This document shows, in pieces, positions 1-7,114 of a DNA stretch of 40,299 bases; within the stretch, counting starts at the first letter, position 1, and each line of letters begins with the position of its first letter. This stretch comes from Flavobacteriales bacterium. GTDB lineage: Bacteria; Bacteroidota; Bacteroidia; Flavobacteriales_G; Salibacteraceae. A model generated the notes under the pieces. The model was not told where the DNA came from. It saw nothing but the letters and a program-made list of their open reading frames with translations, and did not search any database. The translations under genes and the position numbers were made by a program. Location: contig JABAYK010000015.1 in NCBI GenBank assembly GCA_018609045.1, positions 1 to 40,299 of the forward strand, written 5' to 3'.

Positions 1-190
1 AGCCGATATAGTTGACAAAAGAATTAATCGTGTTTTTTTAACCGATTTAGGAAAAACAAAACGAAATATTTCGAGAAATACTGTTTTAAGTTTAAATGAA
101 AAACTACATGCTCAATTTTCATCCAGCAAGCTCAATGCTTTTTTCGAAGTAATGGAAACCATAAAAAACAAAGATTTAAACGAACTGTAA
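1..190 (+). CDS. MarR-family transcriptional regulator, C-terminal fragment
   Basis: Only the last 62 codons are in the window (reading frame from base 2, stop TAA at 188-190). The visible protein begins with the wing of a winged helix: D-K-R-I-N-R-V-F-L-T-D-L-G-K fits the conserved MarR pattern in which D-x-R is followed by a hydrophobic strand and L-T-x-x-G. A helical tail follows, as expected for the MarR dimerisation helices. The stop lies one base before the fadN start, so the two are almost certainly co-transcribed. By position it is the likely local regulator of the fad operon, perhaps responding to acyl-CoA. That role is inference; the effector cannot be read from a fragment. Confidence 0.75.
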   Translation, partial: ADIVDKRINRVFLTDLGKTKRNISRNTVLSLNEKLHAQFSSSKLNAFFEVMETIKNKDLNEL

Positions 191-191
191 C

Positions 192-2597
192 ATGAACAGA
201 AGAATTAATAAAGTTGCCATTTTAGGATCAGGAATTATGGGTTCTAGGATTGCCTGCCATTTTGCAAACATTGGACTAGAGGTTTTACTTTTAGATATTG
301 CTCCAAATAAATTAACCGAAAAAGAGCAAAAATTAGGATTTCAACTAGACCACCCTGCTGTAAAAAACAGGATTGTAAATGAAGCCCTCCAAAGCACATT
401 AAAATCAAATCCATCAGCAATTTATTCGAAAAATTTTGCCAAAAGAATTACTATAGGAAACTTTGATGATGACTTGGCAAAAATCAAAAATTTTGATTGG
501 ATTATGGAGGTTATTATTGAAAACCTTGAAATCAAAAAATCTTTATTCGAAAAGATAGAAAAACACAGAACTCCGGGAACAATTATTAGTTCAAACACAT
601 CAGGCATTCCAATACATTTAATGACAGAAGGAAGAAGTGAAGATTTTCAAAAGCACTTTTTAGGTACACACTTTTTTAATCCACCAAGGTACTTACAGTT
701 ATTAGAAATTATCCCAACCCCACATACAAACCCCGATATAGTTGATTTTCTTTTAGACTATGGCGATAGGTTTTTAGGAAAAACTACTGTACTTTGTAAA
801 GATACACCTGCTTTCATTGCCAACAGAATTGGGGTTTACTCAATTATGGCACTTTTCCATCAGGTAAAAGAGTTTGGACTAACAGTTGAAGAAATTGATA
901 AACTTACAGGAAGTATTTTAGGAAGACCTAAATCTGCAACATTCAGAACTGCAGATGTTGTAGGTATTGATACTTTGGTAAAAGTTGCCAAAGGAGTTGA
1001 GCAAAATTGCCCAACAGATGAAGCTCATCAAACTTTTCAACTAACCTCTTACCTATCTAAAATGGTAGAGCAAAATAAATTAGGAAGCAAAACTGGTGAA
1101 GGATTTTATAAAAAGGTAAAAGGAAAAGATGGCAAGAGCGAAATTCTTTCATTAAACCTTGAAACTTTAGAGTATCAATCTCAGAAAAAAGTAAAGTTTG
1201 CTACTTTTGACATTGCTAGAAACGAAGATGATTTAGCCAAAAGGTTCAAAATACTTTACAAAGCAAAAGATACTTCAGGCGAGTTTTACAGAAAATCTTT
1301 TTCAAAACTATTTGCTTACATCTCTCATCGAATTCCAGAAATAACTGATGCAGTTTACAAAATTGATGATGCTGTAAAAGCAGGATTTGGTTGGCAATTA
1401 GGTCCTTTTGAAAGTTGGGATGCTATCGGAATTGAAAAGGCATTGGAGGTAATGAAAGAAAACGGAGATGAAGCTGCTTCTTGGATTTCTGAAATGGTTT
1501 CAGGTGGAAACACTTCATTTTTCACAATAGAAAATGGCAAAAAATTCTTTTATGACGTTCCAAGCAAATCATATTTAGAAATTCCTGGCCAAGAGAGTTC
1601 GCTTTCGTTAGAGGTTTTAAAGCAAAATAATGTTGTTTGGAAAAATGCTGGAACAACAATTACAGATTTAGGAGATGGAATTTTAAACTTAGAGTTCCAC
1701 AACAAAATGAATACAATAGGCACTGAGGTAATTCAAGGCATTAACAAAGCCATTGATTTAGCCGAAAAAGAATACCAAGGTTTAGTGGTTTACAATAACG
1801 GACAAAATTTTTCGGCAGGGGCCAATGTGGGCTTAATTTTCATGATGGCCGCAGAGCAAGATTATGATGAGTTAGATATGGCCATTAGAATGTTTCAAAA
1901 TACCATGATGCGAATTCGTTATTCATCAATTCCGGTTGTTGCTGCGCCTCACAATTTAACCTTAGGTGGAGGAACAGAACTTTGTTTACATGCCGATAAA
2001 GTGGTGGCACACGCTGAAACTTACATGGGCTTAGTTGAGTTTGGCGTAGGTGTTATTCCAGGCGGCGGTGGAACCAAAGAATTTGCATTAAGGTTAAATG
2101 ATGACCACCGAGAAGGTGATGTAAAATTAAATGCTTTAAGAAATCGGTTTTTAACAATTGGCCAAGCAAAAGTGAGTACTTCTGGGCAAGAAGGCTTTGA
2201 GTTAGGTTATCTACGCGAAGGAATTGATGAAACCATTGTAAGCAGAAAACACCAATTGGCTTATGCCAAAGAGTGCGCTTTAGATATGGCCAAAAAAGGA
2301 TACTCGAAACCTGTGGAAAGAACTGATATTGAAGTTTTAGGAAACGAAGGTTTGGGAATTGTTTATGTTGGAGCTAACTCTATGTATTCAGGAAAATATA
2401 TTTCGGAGCATGATCAATTAATTTCTGAAAAATTGGGTTATGTTTTGTGTGGAGGTGATTTATCTCAACCTACTAAAGTTTCTGAACAATACCTTTTAGA
2501 TTTAGAACGAAGGGCCTTTTTAGAGTTGTGTGGAAAAAGAAAAACTTTGGAAAGACTTCAGAGTATAATAAAAACGGGGAAAGTTTTGAGAAACTAA
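192..2597 (+). CDS. fadN: 3-hydroxyacyl-CoA dehydrogenase / enoyl-CoA hydratase, FadN type
   Basis: Bifunctional beta-oxidation enzyme (801 aa) that hydrates enoyl-CoA and oxidises 3-hydroxyacyl-CoA with NAD. The dehydrogenase half comes first: a Rossmann motif G12-x-G14-x-x-G17 near the N-terminus, then T-H-F-F-N-P-P with the catalytic His region. The hydratase/crotonase half is C-terminal (about residues 480-720). It keeps both catalytic glutamates, in G-G-G-T-E-L and in L-V-E-F-G-V-G-V-I-P-G-G-G-G. This domain order (dehydrogenase then hydratase) and length match Bacillus FadN rather than E. coli FadB, whose order is reversed. The ATG is one base after the MarR stop. The partner genes fadA and fadE follow, but fadA is separated from it by a small inserted gene. 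Confidence 0.93.
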   Translation: MNRRINKVAILGSGIMGSRIACHFANIGLEVLLLDIAPNKLTEKEQKLGFQLDHPAVKNRIVNEALQSTLKSNPSAIYSKNFAKRITIGNFDDDLAKIKNFDWIMEVIIENLEIKKSLFEKIEKHRTPGTIISSNTSGIPIHLMTEGRSEDFQKHFLGTHFFNPPRYLQLLEIIPTPHTNPDIVDFLLDYGDRFLGKTTVLCKDTPAFIANRIGVYSIMALFHQVKEFGLTVEEIDKLTGSILGRPKSATFRTADVVGIDTLVKVAKGVEQNCPTDEAHQTFQLTSYLSKMVEQNKLGSKTGEGFYKKVKGKDGKSEILSLNLETLEYQSQKKVKFATFDIARNEDDLAKRFKILYKAKDTSGEFYRKSFSKLFAYISHRIPEITDAVYKIDDAVKAGFGWQLGPFESWDAIGIEKALEVMKENGDEAASWISEMVSGGNTSFFTIENGKKFFYDVPSKSYLEIPGQESSLSLEVLKQNNVVWKNAGTTITDLGDGILNLEFHNKMNTIGTEVIQGINKAIDLAEKEYQGLVVYNNGQNFSAGANVGLIFMMAAEQDYDELDMAIRMFQNTMMRIRYSSIPVVAAPHNLTLGGGTELCLHADKVVAHAETYMGLVEFGVGVIPGGGGTKEFALRLNDDHREGDVKLNALRNRFLTIGQAKVSTSGQEGFELGYLREGIDETIVSRKHQLAYAKECALDMAKKGYSKPVERTDIEVLGNEGLGIVYVGANSMYSGKYISEHDQLISEKLGYVLCGGDLSQPTKVSEQYLLDLERRAFLELCGKRKTLERLQSIIKTGKVLRN

Positions 2598-2599
2598 TT

Positions 2600-3022
2600 T
2601 TTAATGTTGAATTATGAATGTTGAATTAATAAAATGAAAAAAAATATTATTCAGGATAAGTCATTCAACTTCAGTTTAAAAATTATTAAGTTGTATAAAT
2701 TGCTCCAAGCTGAGAAAGAGTTTGTTTTAAGTAACCAGTTGTCAAGGTCAGCAACTTCAATTGGGGCAAACATAGAAGAGGCAATTGGAGGAATTTCTAA
2801 AAGAGATTTCATTGCAAAGCTTTCTATATCATTAAAAGAAGCAAGAGAAACAAAGTATTGGTTGAATATTTATAAGTACGGAGATTTAACCAAAATAGAA
2901 GTGGATGATGAGATTAAAGAAATAGAAGAAATTTTAAAAATTCTAACATCAATTATAAAATCATCACAAGAAAGTTTAAATAAAATTAATTCATAATTAT
3001 TCATTCATAATTCAAAATTAAA
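2600..3022. repeat. Inverted-repeat-bounded unit around the four-helix-bundle gene
   Basis: The left arm at 2600-2620 and the right arm at 3002-3022 are reverse complements at 20 of 21 positions; the core is TTGAATTATGAATG (2607-2620) against CATTCATAATTCAA (3002-3015). A second inner pair, TTGAATTAAT at 2621-2630 against 2985-2994, matches at 9 of 10, with a 7-base bulge on the right side. The enclosed gene starts 3 bases after the left arms, and its stop codon lies across the end of the inner right arm, so the unit is essentially arm-ORF-arm. No clear target-site duplication was found. The repeat is seen directly; its interpretation as a mobile or RNA-level insertion is inference. Confidence 0.8.
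2634..2996 (+). CDS. Four-helix-bundle protein (S23 / 23S rRNA intervening-sequence family)
   Basis: A 120-aa, highly helical and charged protein. The pattern F-x-L-S-N-Q-L-x-R-S-A-x-S-I-x-A-N-I-x-E-A (about residues 30-51), followed by F-I-x-K-L-x-I-S-L-K-E-A-R-E-T-x-Y-W-L, is the signature of the S23 four-helix-bundle family. The family is known from ORFs inside 23S rRNA intervening sequences and is related to the Avd accessory protein of diversity-generating retroelements. Its molecular function here is unknown. It has no metabolic link to the fad genes on both sides and is framed by inverted repeats (2600-2630 and 2985-3022), suggesting insertion into a former fadN-fadA junction. No retroelement reverse transcriptase is visible in the window. 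Confidence 0.85.
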   Translation: MKKNIIQDKSFNFSLKIIKLYKLLQAEKEFVLSNQLSRSATSIGANIEEAIGGISKRDFIAKLSISLKEARETKYWLNIYKYGDLTKIEVDDEIKEIEEILKILTSIIKSSQESLNKINS

Positions 3023-3029
3023 TTAGGTA

Positions 3030-4205
3030 ATGGACGCATATATAATAGCAGGAAAAAGAACAGCAGTTGGAAAAGCAAATAGAGGCTTTTTTAAATTTAC
3101 CAGACCAGATGATTTGGCTGCGGCGGTAATTAGAGACTTGCTAAAAGATTTTCCTCAATTAGACAAAACCCAAATTGATGATGTAATGGTTGGCAATGCT
3201 ATGCCTGAGGCCGAACAAGGTTTAAACTTTGCTAGGCTAATTTCATTAATGGCATTAGATACCGATAAAGTTCCGGGAGTTACGGTAAATAGATATTGTG
3301 CCTCCGGTCTTGAAACTATTGCTGCAGCTTCATCAAAAATTCATGCAGGAATGGCCGATTGCATTATTGCAGGAGGTGCAGAAAGTATGTCTCAAATACC
3401 AATGGGTGGATGGCGTGTAGTTCCAAATCCAAAAGTTGCAAAACAGAACCCAGATTGGTATTGGGGAATGGGATTAACTGCAGAACAAGTTGCCCAAGAG
3501 TATAATATTTCTAGAGAAGATCAAGATGCATTTTCTTTTAGATCTCATCAGAGAGCTATTGCCGCAATTGAATCAGGAAAATTTGAAAATGAAATAACAC
3601 CAATTGAAATTGAGGAGGTTTTTGTTGACAAAAACTCAAAAAAGCAAACAAAAAATTATGTTGCTAAAGTTGATGAAGGCCCGAGAAAAGATACAAATAT
3701 CGATGCCCTCTCAAATCTAAGACCCGTATTTGCTCAAGGTGGTTCGGTAACAGCAGGCAACTCATCGCAAACATCTGATGGAGCTGCTTTTGTTTTGATT
3801 GTTTCGGAAAGAATGCTAAAGCAACTAAATGTTGAGCCAATTGCAAAATTGGTTTCTTATGCTTCCATGGGTGTACCTCCAAGAATTATGGGAATTGGCC
3901 CTGTTGAGGCTATTCCAAAAGCATTGAAACAAGCAAATCTATCTTTAAATGATATTGATTTAATTGAACTTAACGAAGCATTTGCTTCACAATCGTTGGC
4001 AGTGGTTAGAGCCCTTGGTTTAAATGATGAAATTGTAAACGTTAATGGTGGAGCAATTGCATTAGGTCACCCTTTAGGTTGCACAGGAGCAAAATTGAGT
4101 GTTCAATTATTTAACGAAATGAAAAGAAGAAAAAACAAATACGGCATGGTAACTATGTGTGTTGGAACAGGCCAAGGAGCGGCTGGTGTTTTTGAATTAC
4201 TATAA
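3030..4205 (+). CDS. fadA: Acetyl-CoA C-acyltransferase (3-ketoacyl-CoA thiolase)
   Basis: Thiolase of 391 aa that cleaves 3-ketoacyl-CoA with CoA, releasing acetyl-CoA, the last step of each beta-oxidation round. The acyl-accepting cysteine is C90 in N-R-Y-C-A-S-G. The catalytic His is H347 in G-G-A-I-A-L-G-H-P-L-G, and the second cysteine is C377 in C-V-G-T-G-Q-G-A-A. The N-terminus, M-D-A-Y-I-I-A-G-K-R-T, is typical of the family. The ATG lies 7 bases after the right arm of the inverted repeat around the preceding gene, so its leader sequence has been shaped by that element. It acts with FadN and FadE of the same operon. Confidence 0.94.
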   Translation: MDAYIIAGKRTAVGKANRGFFKFTRPDDLAAAVIRDLLKDFPQLDKTQIDDVMVGNAMPEAEQGLNFARLISLMALDTDKVPGVTVNRYCASGLETIAAASSKIHAGMADCIIAGGAESMSQIPMGGWRVVPNPKVAKQNPDWYWGMGLTAEQVAQEYNISREDQDAFSFRSHQRAIAAIESGKFENEITPIEIEEVFVDKNSKKQTKNYVAKVDEGPRKDTNIDALSNLRPVFAQGGSVTAGNSSQTSDGAAFVLIVSERMLKQLNVEPIAKLVSYASMGVPPRIMGIGPVEAIPKALKQANLSLNDIDLIELNEAFASQSLAVVRALGLNDEIVNVNGGAIALGHPLGCTGAKLSVQLFNEMKRRKNKYGMVTMCVGTGQGAAGVFELL

Positions 4206-4232
4206 AGGTTATAGATTAAAGTAAAATAGAAT

Positions 4233-4267
4233 AGGAATAAAGTCTTTTTTCTTTACTCTTTGTTCCT
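4233..4267 (+). repeat. Imperfect hairpin in the fadA-fadE spacer
   Basis: AGGAATAAAG (4233-4242) and CTTTGTTCCT (4258-4267) are inverted at 9 of 10 positions. The one mismatch would be a U-G wobble in RNA, giving a 10-bp stem with a 15-base loop. It is followed by CATCAAC and no T-run, so it is not a normal terminator. It could affect mRNA processing or the relative expression of fadE. The structure is seen; the function is unknown. Confidence 0.35.
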
Positions 4268-4286
4268 TTCATCAACAATTAAAATT

Positions 4287-6077
4287 ATGGAAACAATAGA
4301 AAAATTAGTTTTAAAAGGAGGAGAATTCTTAATTAAAGAAACTGACCCTCAAGATATTTTTATTCCTGAAGAATGGGATGAAGAACAACAAATGATTGCC
4401 CAAACTTGCTACGACTTTTTAGACCAAGAAGTATTTACAAAACTTGACGAAATAGACGAAATGCAGGAAGGCTTAATGGAAAGTCTGCTTACCAAAGCAG
4501 GTGAGTTAGGTATGCTAGGTATTTCAGTACCCGAAGAGTTTGGTGGTTTTGGGAAAGACTTTGTAACCTCAATGTTGGTAACAGAAATTACAGGTGCTGG
4601 TCATTCGTTTGCAGTTGCCATTGCAGCTCATACTGGTATTGGTACTTTACCGATTTTATACTACGGAAACCAAGAGCAAAAAGAAAAGTACGTACCCAAA
4701 CTTGCCTATGGTGAATGGAAAGCATGTTATTGCCTAACTGAGCCAAGTGCCGGTTCTGATGCAAACTCGGGAAAAACAAAAGCAACATTAACAGATGATG
4801 GCAAGCATTACCTCATCAACGGGCAAAAAATGTGGATTACCAATTCAGGTTTCGCAGACATTTTTGTTGTTTTCGCCAAAATTGGAGATGATAAAAATTT
4901 AACTGCTTTCATAGTTGAAAAAGGAATGGAAGGAATTACTTTAAACCCTGAAGAGAAAAAAATGGGAATTAAAGGTTCTTCTACAAGACAAGTGTTTTTC
5001 AATAATGTAAAAGTACCGGTAGAAAATTTGTTAGCCAATAGAGAAGATGGTTTTAAAATCGCACTAAACATCTTAAATATTGGAAGAGTAAAATTGGCCG
5101 GAGCAGCTTTAGGTGGTTGTAAAAGAGCAGTTTCAACCTCGGTAAACTACGCCAACGAAAGAGAGCAATTCGGCAGACCAATTTCAAAATATGGCGCCAT
5201 AAGACATAAATTGGCTGAACAAACCATTCAAACTTTTGCGGCAGAATCTGCAACTTACCGAGTAAGTAAAAACATAGAAGATGCCATTAATGCCTTAAAA
5301 GCAGACGGCATGGATCCGCAAAAAGCAACTTTGAAAGGAGTTGAACAATTTGCAGCAGAGGCTGCTATGTTAAAAGTTTTAGGTTCTGAAGTTTTAGATT
5401 TCGTAGTTGATGAAGCTGTTCAAATTTATGGAGGTATGGGCTACTCAGCCGAATCTCCGGTAGAAAGAGCTTACCGAGATGCCAGAATAAATAGAATTTT
5501 TGAAGGCACTAACGAAATTAACAGAATGCTTACCGTAGACATGCTTTTGAAAAAAGCCATGAAAGGTGAGCTAGACTTAATGGGCCCTGCCAAAAAAATT
5601 GCTGATGAATTATTTGATATTCCAGATTTTGATGAGCTAACAGGAGAACTTTTTGAAGATGAACACAAATACATCAAAAACTTTAAGAAAGTTATTTTGA
5701 TGGTGGCAGGTTCTGCTGCACAAAAATTAATGATGCAATTGGCTAAAGAACAAGAAGTATTGATGTGTATTGCAGATATGGCTATTTGGACATACACTGC
5801 TGAATCGGTTGTTTTACGTACCCAAAAGTTAATTTCTATGAAAGGCAAAGAAGCTTGCACAAATCAAATTGCGATGGCTCAAGTTTATGTTTATGATGTG
5901 GCTGATAAAATTAACAAAGCCGCTAAAGATGCCTTAACCGCATTTGCCGAAGGGGATGAATTAAGGGTTCAATTAATGGGGGTAAAAAGGTTTACCAAAA
6001 CAAACCCACTAAATACCAAAGCCTTAAGGCAGCAAGTAGCTCAAAAATTAATTGAAGAAAACAAATATTGTTTTTAA
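4287..6077 (+). CDS. fadE: Acyl-CoA dehydrogenase, FadE type (VLCAD/ACAD9-like)
   Basis: FAD-dependent enzyme of 596 aa that introduces the first double bond into acyl-CoA. It contains C-Y-C-L-T-E-P-S-A-G-S-D (about 147-158) and W-I-T-N-S-G-F-A (183-190), both contacting flavin and substrate. G-G-M-G-Y...R-I-F-E-G-T-N-E carries the catalytic base E406. About 170 further residues follow, as in the long VLCAD/ACAD9-like and Bacillus FadE forms (about 594 aa). The reading frame is open upstream to a TTG at 4260, but the ATG at 4287 gives the family-like start and has the A-rich upstream context typical here. It is the last gene of the fad operon, with a terminator directly after it. Electron acceptor (ETF) genes are not in the window. 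Confidence 0.93.
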   Translation: METIEKLVLKGGEFLIKETDPQDIFIPEEWDEEQQMIAQTCYDFLDQEVFTKLDEIDEMQEGLMESLLTKAGELGMLGISVPEEFGGFGKDFVTSMLVTEITGAGHSFAVAIAAHTGIGTLPILYYGNQEQKEKYVPKLAYGEWKACYCLTEPSAGSDANSGKTKATLTDDGKHYLINGQKMWITNSGFADIFVVFAKIGDDKNLTAFIVEKGMEGITLNPEEKKMGIKGSSTRQVFFNNVKVPVENLLANREDGFKIALNILNIGRVKLAGAALGGCKRAVSTSVNYANEREQFGRPISKYGAIRHKLAEQTIQTFAAESATYRVSKNIEDAINALKADGMDPQKATLKGVEQFAAEAAMLKVLGSEVLDFVVDEAVQIYGGMGYSAESPVERAYRDARINRIFEGTNEINRMLTVDMLLKKAMKGELDLMGPAKKIADELFDIPDFDELTGELFEDEHKYIKNFKKVILMVAGSAAQKLMMQLAKEQEVLMCIADMAIWTYTAESVVLRTQKLISMKGKEACTNQIAMAQVYVYDVADKINKAAKDALTAFAEGDELRVQLMGVKRFTKTNPLNTKALRQQVAQKLIEENKYCF

Positions 6078-6080
6078 GAA

Positions 6081-6104
6081 AAAAGGGGCTTCGGCCCTTT
6101 TTTT
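6081..6104 (+). terminator. Intrinsic terminator after fadE, UUCG tetraloop
   Basis: GGGC-TTCG-GCCC at 6086-6097 forms a C(UUCG)G-capped stem. A-runs on the left pair with T-runs on the right, and the T-tract continues to 6104. It begins 3 bases after the fadE stop codon and ends the fad operon. Confidence 0.88.
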
Positions 6105-6142
6105 ATTTGCTATTTATGGCAATAGTTTGTATCTCTACAAAA

Positions 6143-6169
6143 TTGTAGGTTATTTTTTTATTACTTTTC
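6143..6169 (+). promoter_or_regulatory. Candidate Bacteroidota promoter for the STAS-like/kinase unit
   Basis: TTG at 6143-6145, a 16-base spacer, then TACTTTTC at 6162-6169, one base off the TAnnTTTG consensus. It lies after the fadE terminator and about 55 bases before the ATG at 6225. It is the best match in the gap, but spacing and sequence are not perfect. Confidence 0.4.
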
Positions 6170-6224
6170 GGGATAATTTAACCTAAAATTATGTGCCGTT
6201 TTATACAATGAAGCGCTAAACATC

Positions 6225-6599
6225 ATGAAAAAAATAGAAACAGATTTTGTTAAATTTTATATGGAAAACGATATTTTAATTGGTGAGTTTATCTGCGAAA
6301 AACTTGATTTATATAAAGCAAAAGAAATTTTGAGGTTAAGGTTAGAATTAACAGGCGGGACCTCTTACAAAACCTGTGCAGACTCAACCCAGGTAAAAGA
6401 ATTCACCAAAGAAGCTAGAGATTTTATGTCTCAGGGAGATGCTTACAAAAACATTTCAGCATTTGCAGCGGTAACCAACAATAGTGTTACTCGAATGATT
6501 CTCAATTTTTATTTAAGATTAAAGCCACACCCCTTGCCTACAAAGCTTTTCAATAACAGAGCTGCTGGAATTGATTGGTTAAAAACTTTAGATGTTTAA
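6225..6599 (+). CDS. Small SpoIIAA/STAS-like protein, first paralogue (unknown function)
   Basis: A 124-aa cytosolic protein without signal peptide or membrane segment. It shares a clear pattern with the next gene: D72-A-Y-K-N76, then A-x-x-x-V-x-N-x-S/K-V, N-x-Y-x-R-L, P-x-P-T-K/R-L-F and I-x-W-L at the end. The order, a hydrophobic strand followed by a vF....A..WL-like ending, resembles SpoIIAA-like (STAS/SEC14) domains, a fold used in partner-switch regulation. I assign the fold only tentatively from this pattern. No conserved STAS phospho-serine can be named with confidence. Gene order suggests it works with the histidine kinase two genes downstream. Confidence 0.65.
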   Translation: MKKIETDFVKFYMENDILIGEFICEKLDLYKAKEILRLRLELTGGTSYKTCADSTQVKEFTKEARDFMSQGDAYKNISAFAAVTNNSVTRMILNFYLRLKPHPLPTKLFNNRAAGIDWLKTLDV

Positions 6600-6619
6600 T
6601 AATTGAATCAAAGAATATT

Positions 6620-6637
6620 AAATTCTTAAAAGAATTT
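6620..6637. repeat. Short A/T-rich palindrome between the two STAS-like genes
   Basis: AAATTCTT-AA-AAGAATTT is a perfect 8-bp inverted repeat in the 85-base gap between the paralogues. The stem has only one G-C pair per arm and no T-run follows, so it is too weak for a terminator. It might be an operator or chance. Confidence 0.25.
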
Positions 6638-6684
6638 CTCGAAAGTTTTAAGTTAATTATTTTTACAGAAATTAAAATCTTATT

Positions 6685-7113
6685 ATGTACGAAGATGATA
6701 ATCTCTTAATAGAAAGTAATAATGATTATGTATATTTTTATTACAAATGCCAACAAATTGATGAGGAAATTGCTCAAAACATGATTGATACTAGACTAAA
6801 ACTCTTTCCTTTTCCTCATAAAGGTATAATTGACACAAGGAATATTAATTGGGCAAACATGGGAGCACTAAGAGTGTTATCTAGCGATGATGCATATAAA
6901 AATTTTACTGCAACCGTGGTTATAGTAAATAGTAAGGTGGGTAAGTTGTTGGGTAATATATATTACAGATTAGTAGATGCTCCTTTCCCAACAAGATTAT
7001 TTACAGATATTGAAAGCTCACTTATTTGGTTATCTAAAATAACCAAAGATCCTATTCCAGAATTTAGTTTTATTAAACAAACAGAAGAAGATTTTACTAT
7101 TAACCAAAATTAA
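6685..7113 (+). CDS. Small SpoIIAA/STAS-like protein, second paralogue (unknown function)
   Basis: A 142-aa protein homologous to the gene before it. Shared positions include D69-A-Y-K-N73, V-x-N-S-K-V, N-I-Y-Y-R-L, P-F-P-T-R-L-F and L-I-W-L. It carries a C-terminal tail of about 25 residues that the first copy lacks. It also has I-I-D-T-R (48-52), a strand ending in an aspartate at the place where SpoIIAA-like proteins often carry one. Its stop codon is one base from the start of the histidine kinase, so translation is probably coupled and the product is a likely kinase partner. Function is unknown; the fold assignment is inference. Confidence 0.65.
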   Translation: MYEDDNLLIESNNDYVYFYYKCQQIDEEIAQNMIDTRLKLFPFPHKGIIDTRNINWANMGALRVLSSDDAYKNFTATVVIVNSKVGKLLGNIYYRLVDAPFPTRLFTDIESSLIWLSKITKDPIPEFSFIKQTEEDFTINQN

Positions 7114-7114
7114 T

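Noticed and set aside
2634-2996. The four-helix-bundle gene as part of a diversity-generating retroelement (Avd)
   Set aside because: No reverse transcriptase, template repeat or variable repeat is visible nearby; only the shared fold supports it.
4260-4286. Upstream TTG start for fadE adding nine residues
   Set aside because: The extra residues lie in the hairpin spacer and do not fit the family N-terminus; the ATG at 4287 does.
5471-5860. 129-codon open frame on the minus strand inside fadE
   Set aside because: It is the mirror of a well-supported gene, has no family pattern and no start context, and follows the codon periodicity of fadE.
6620-6637. Palindrome read as a terminator between the two STAS-like genes
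   Set aside because: Almost all A-T pairs and no T-run after it; it could not stop polymerase reliably.
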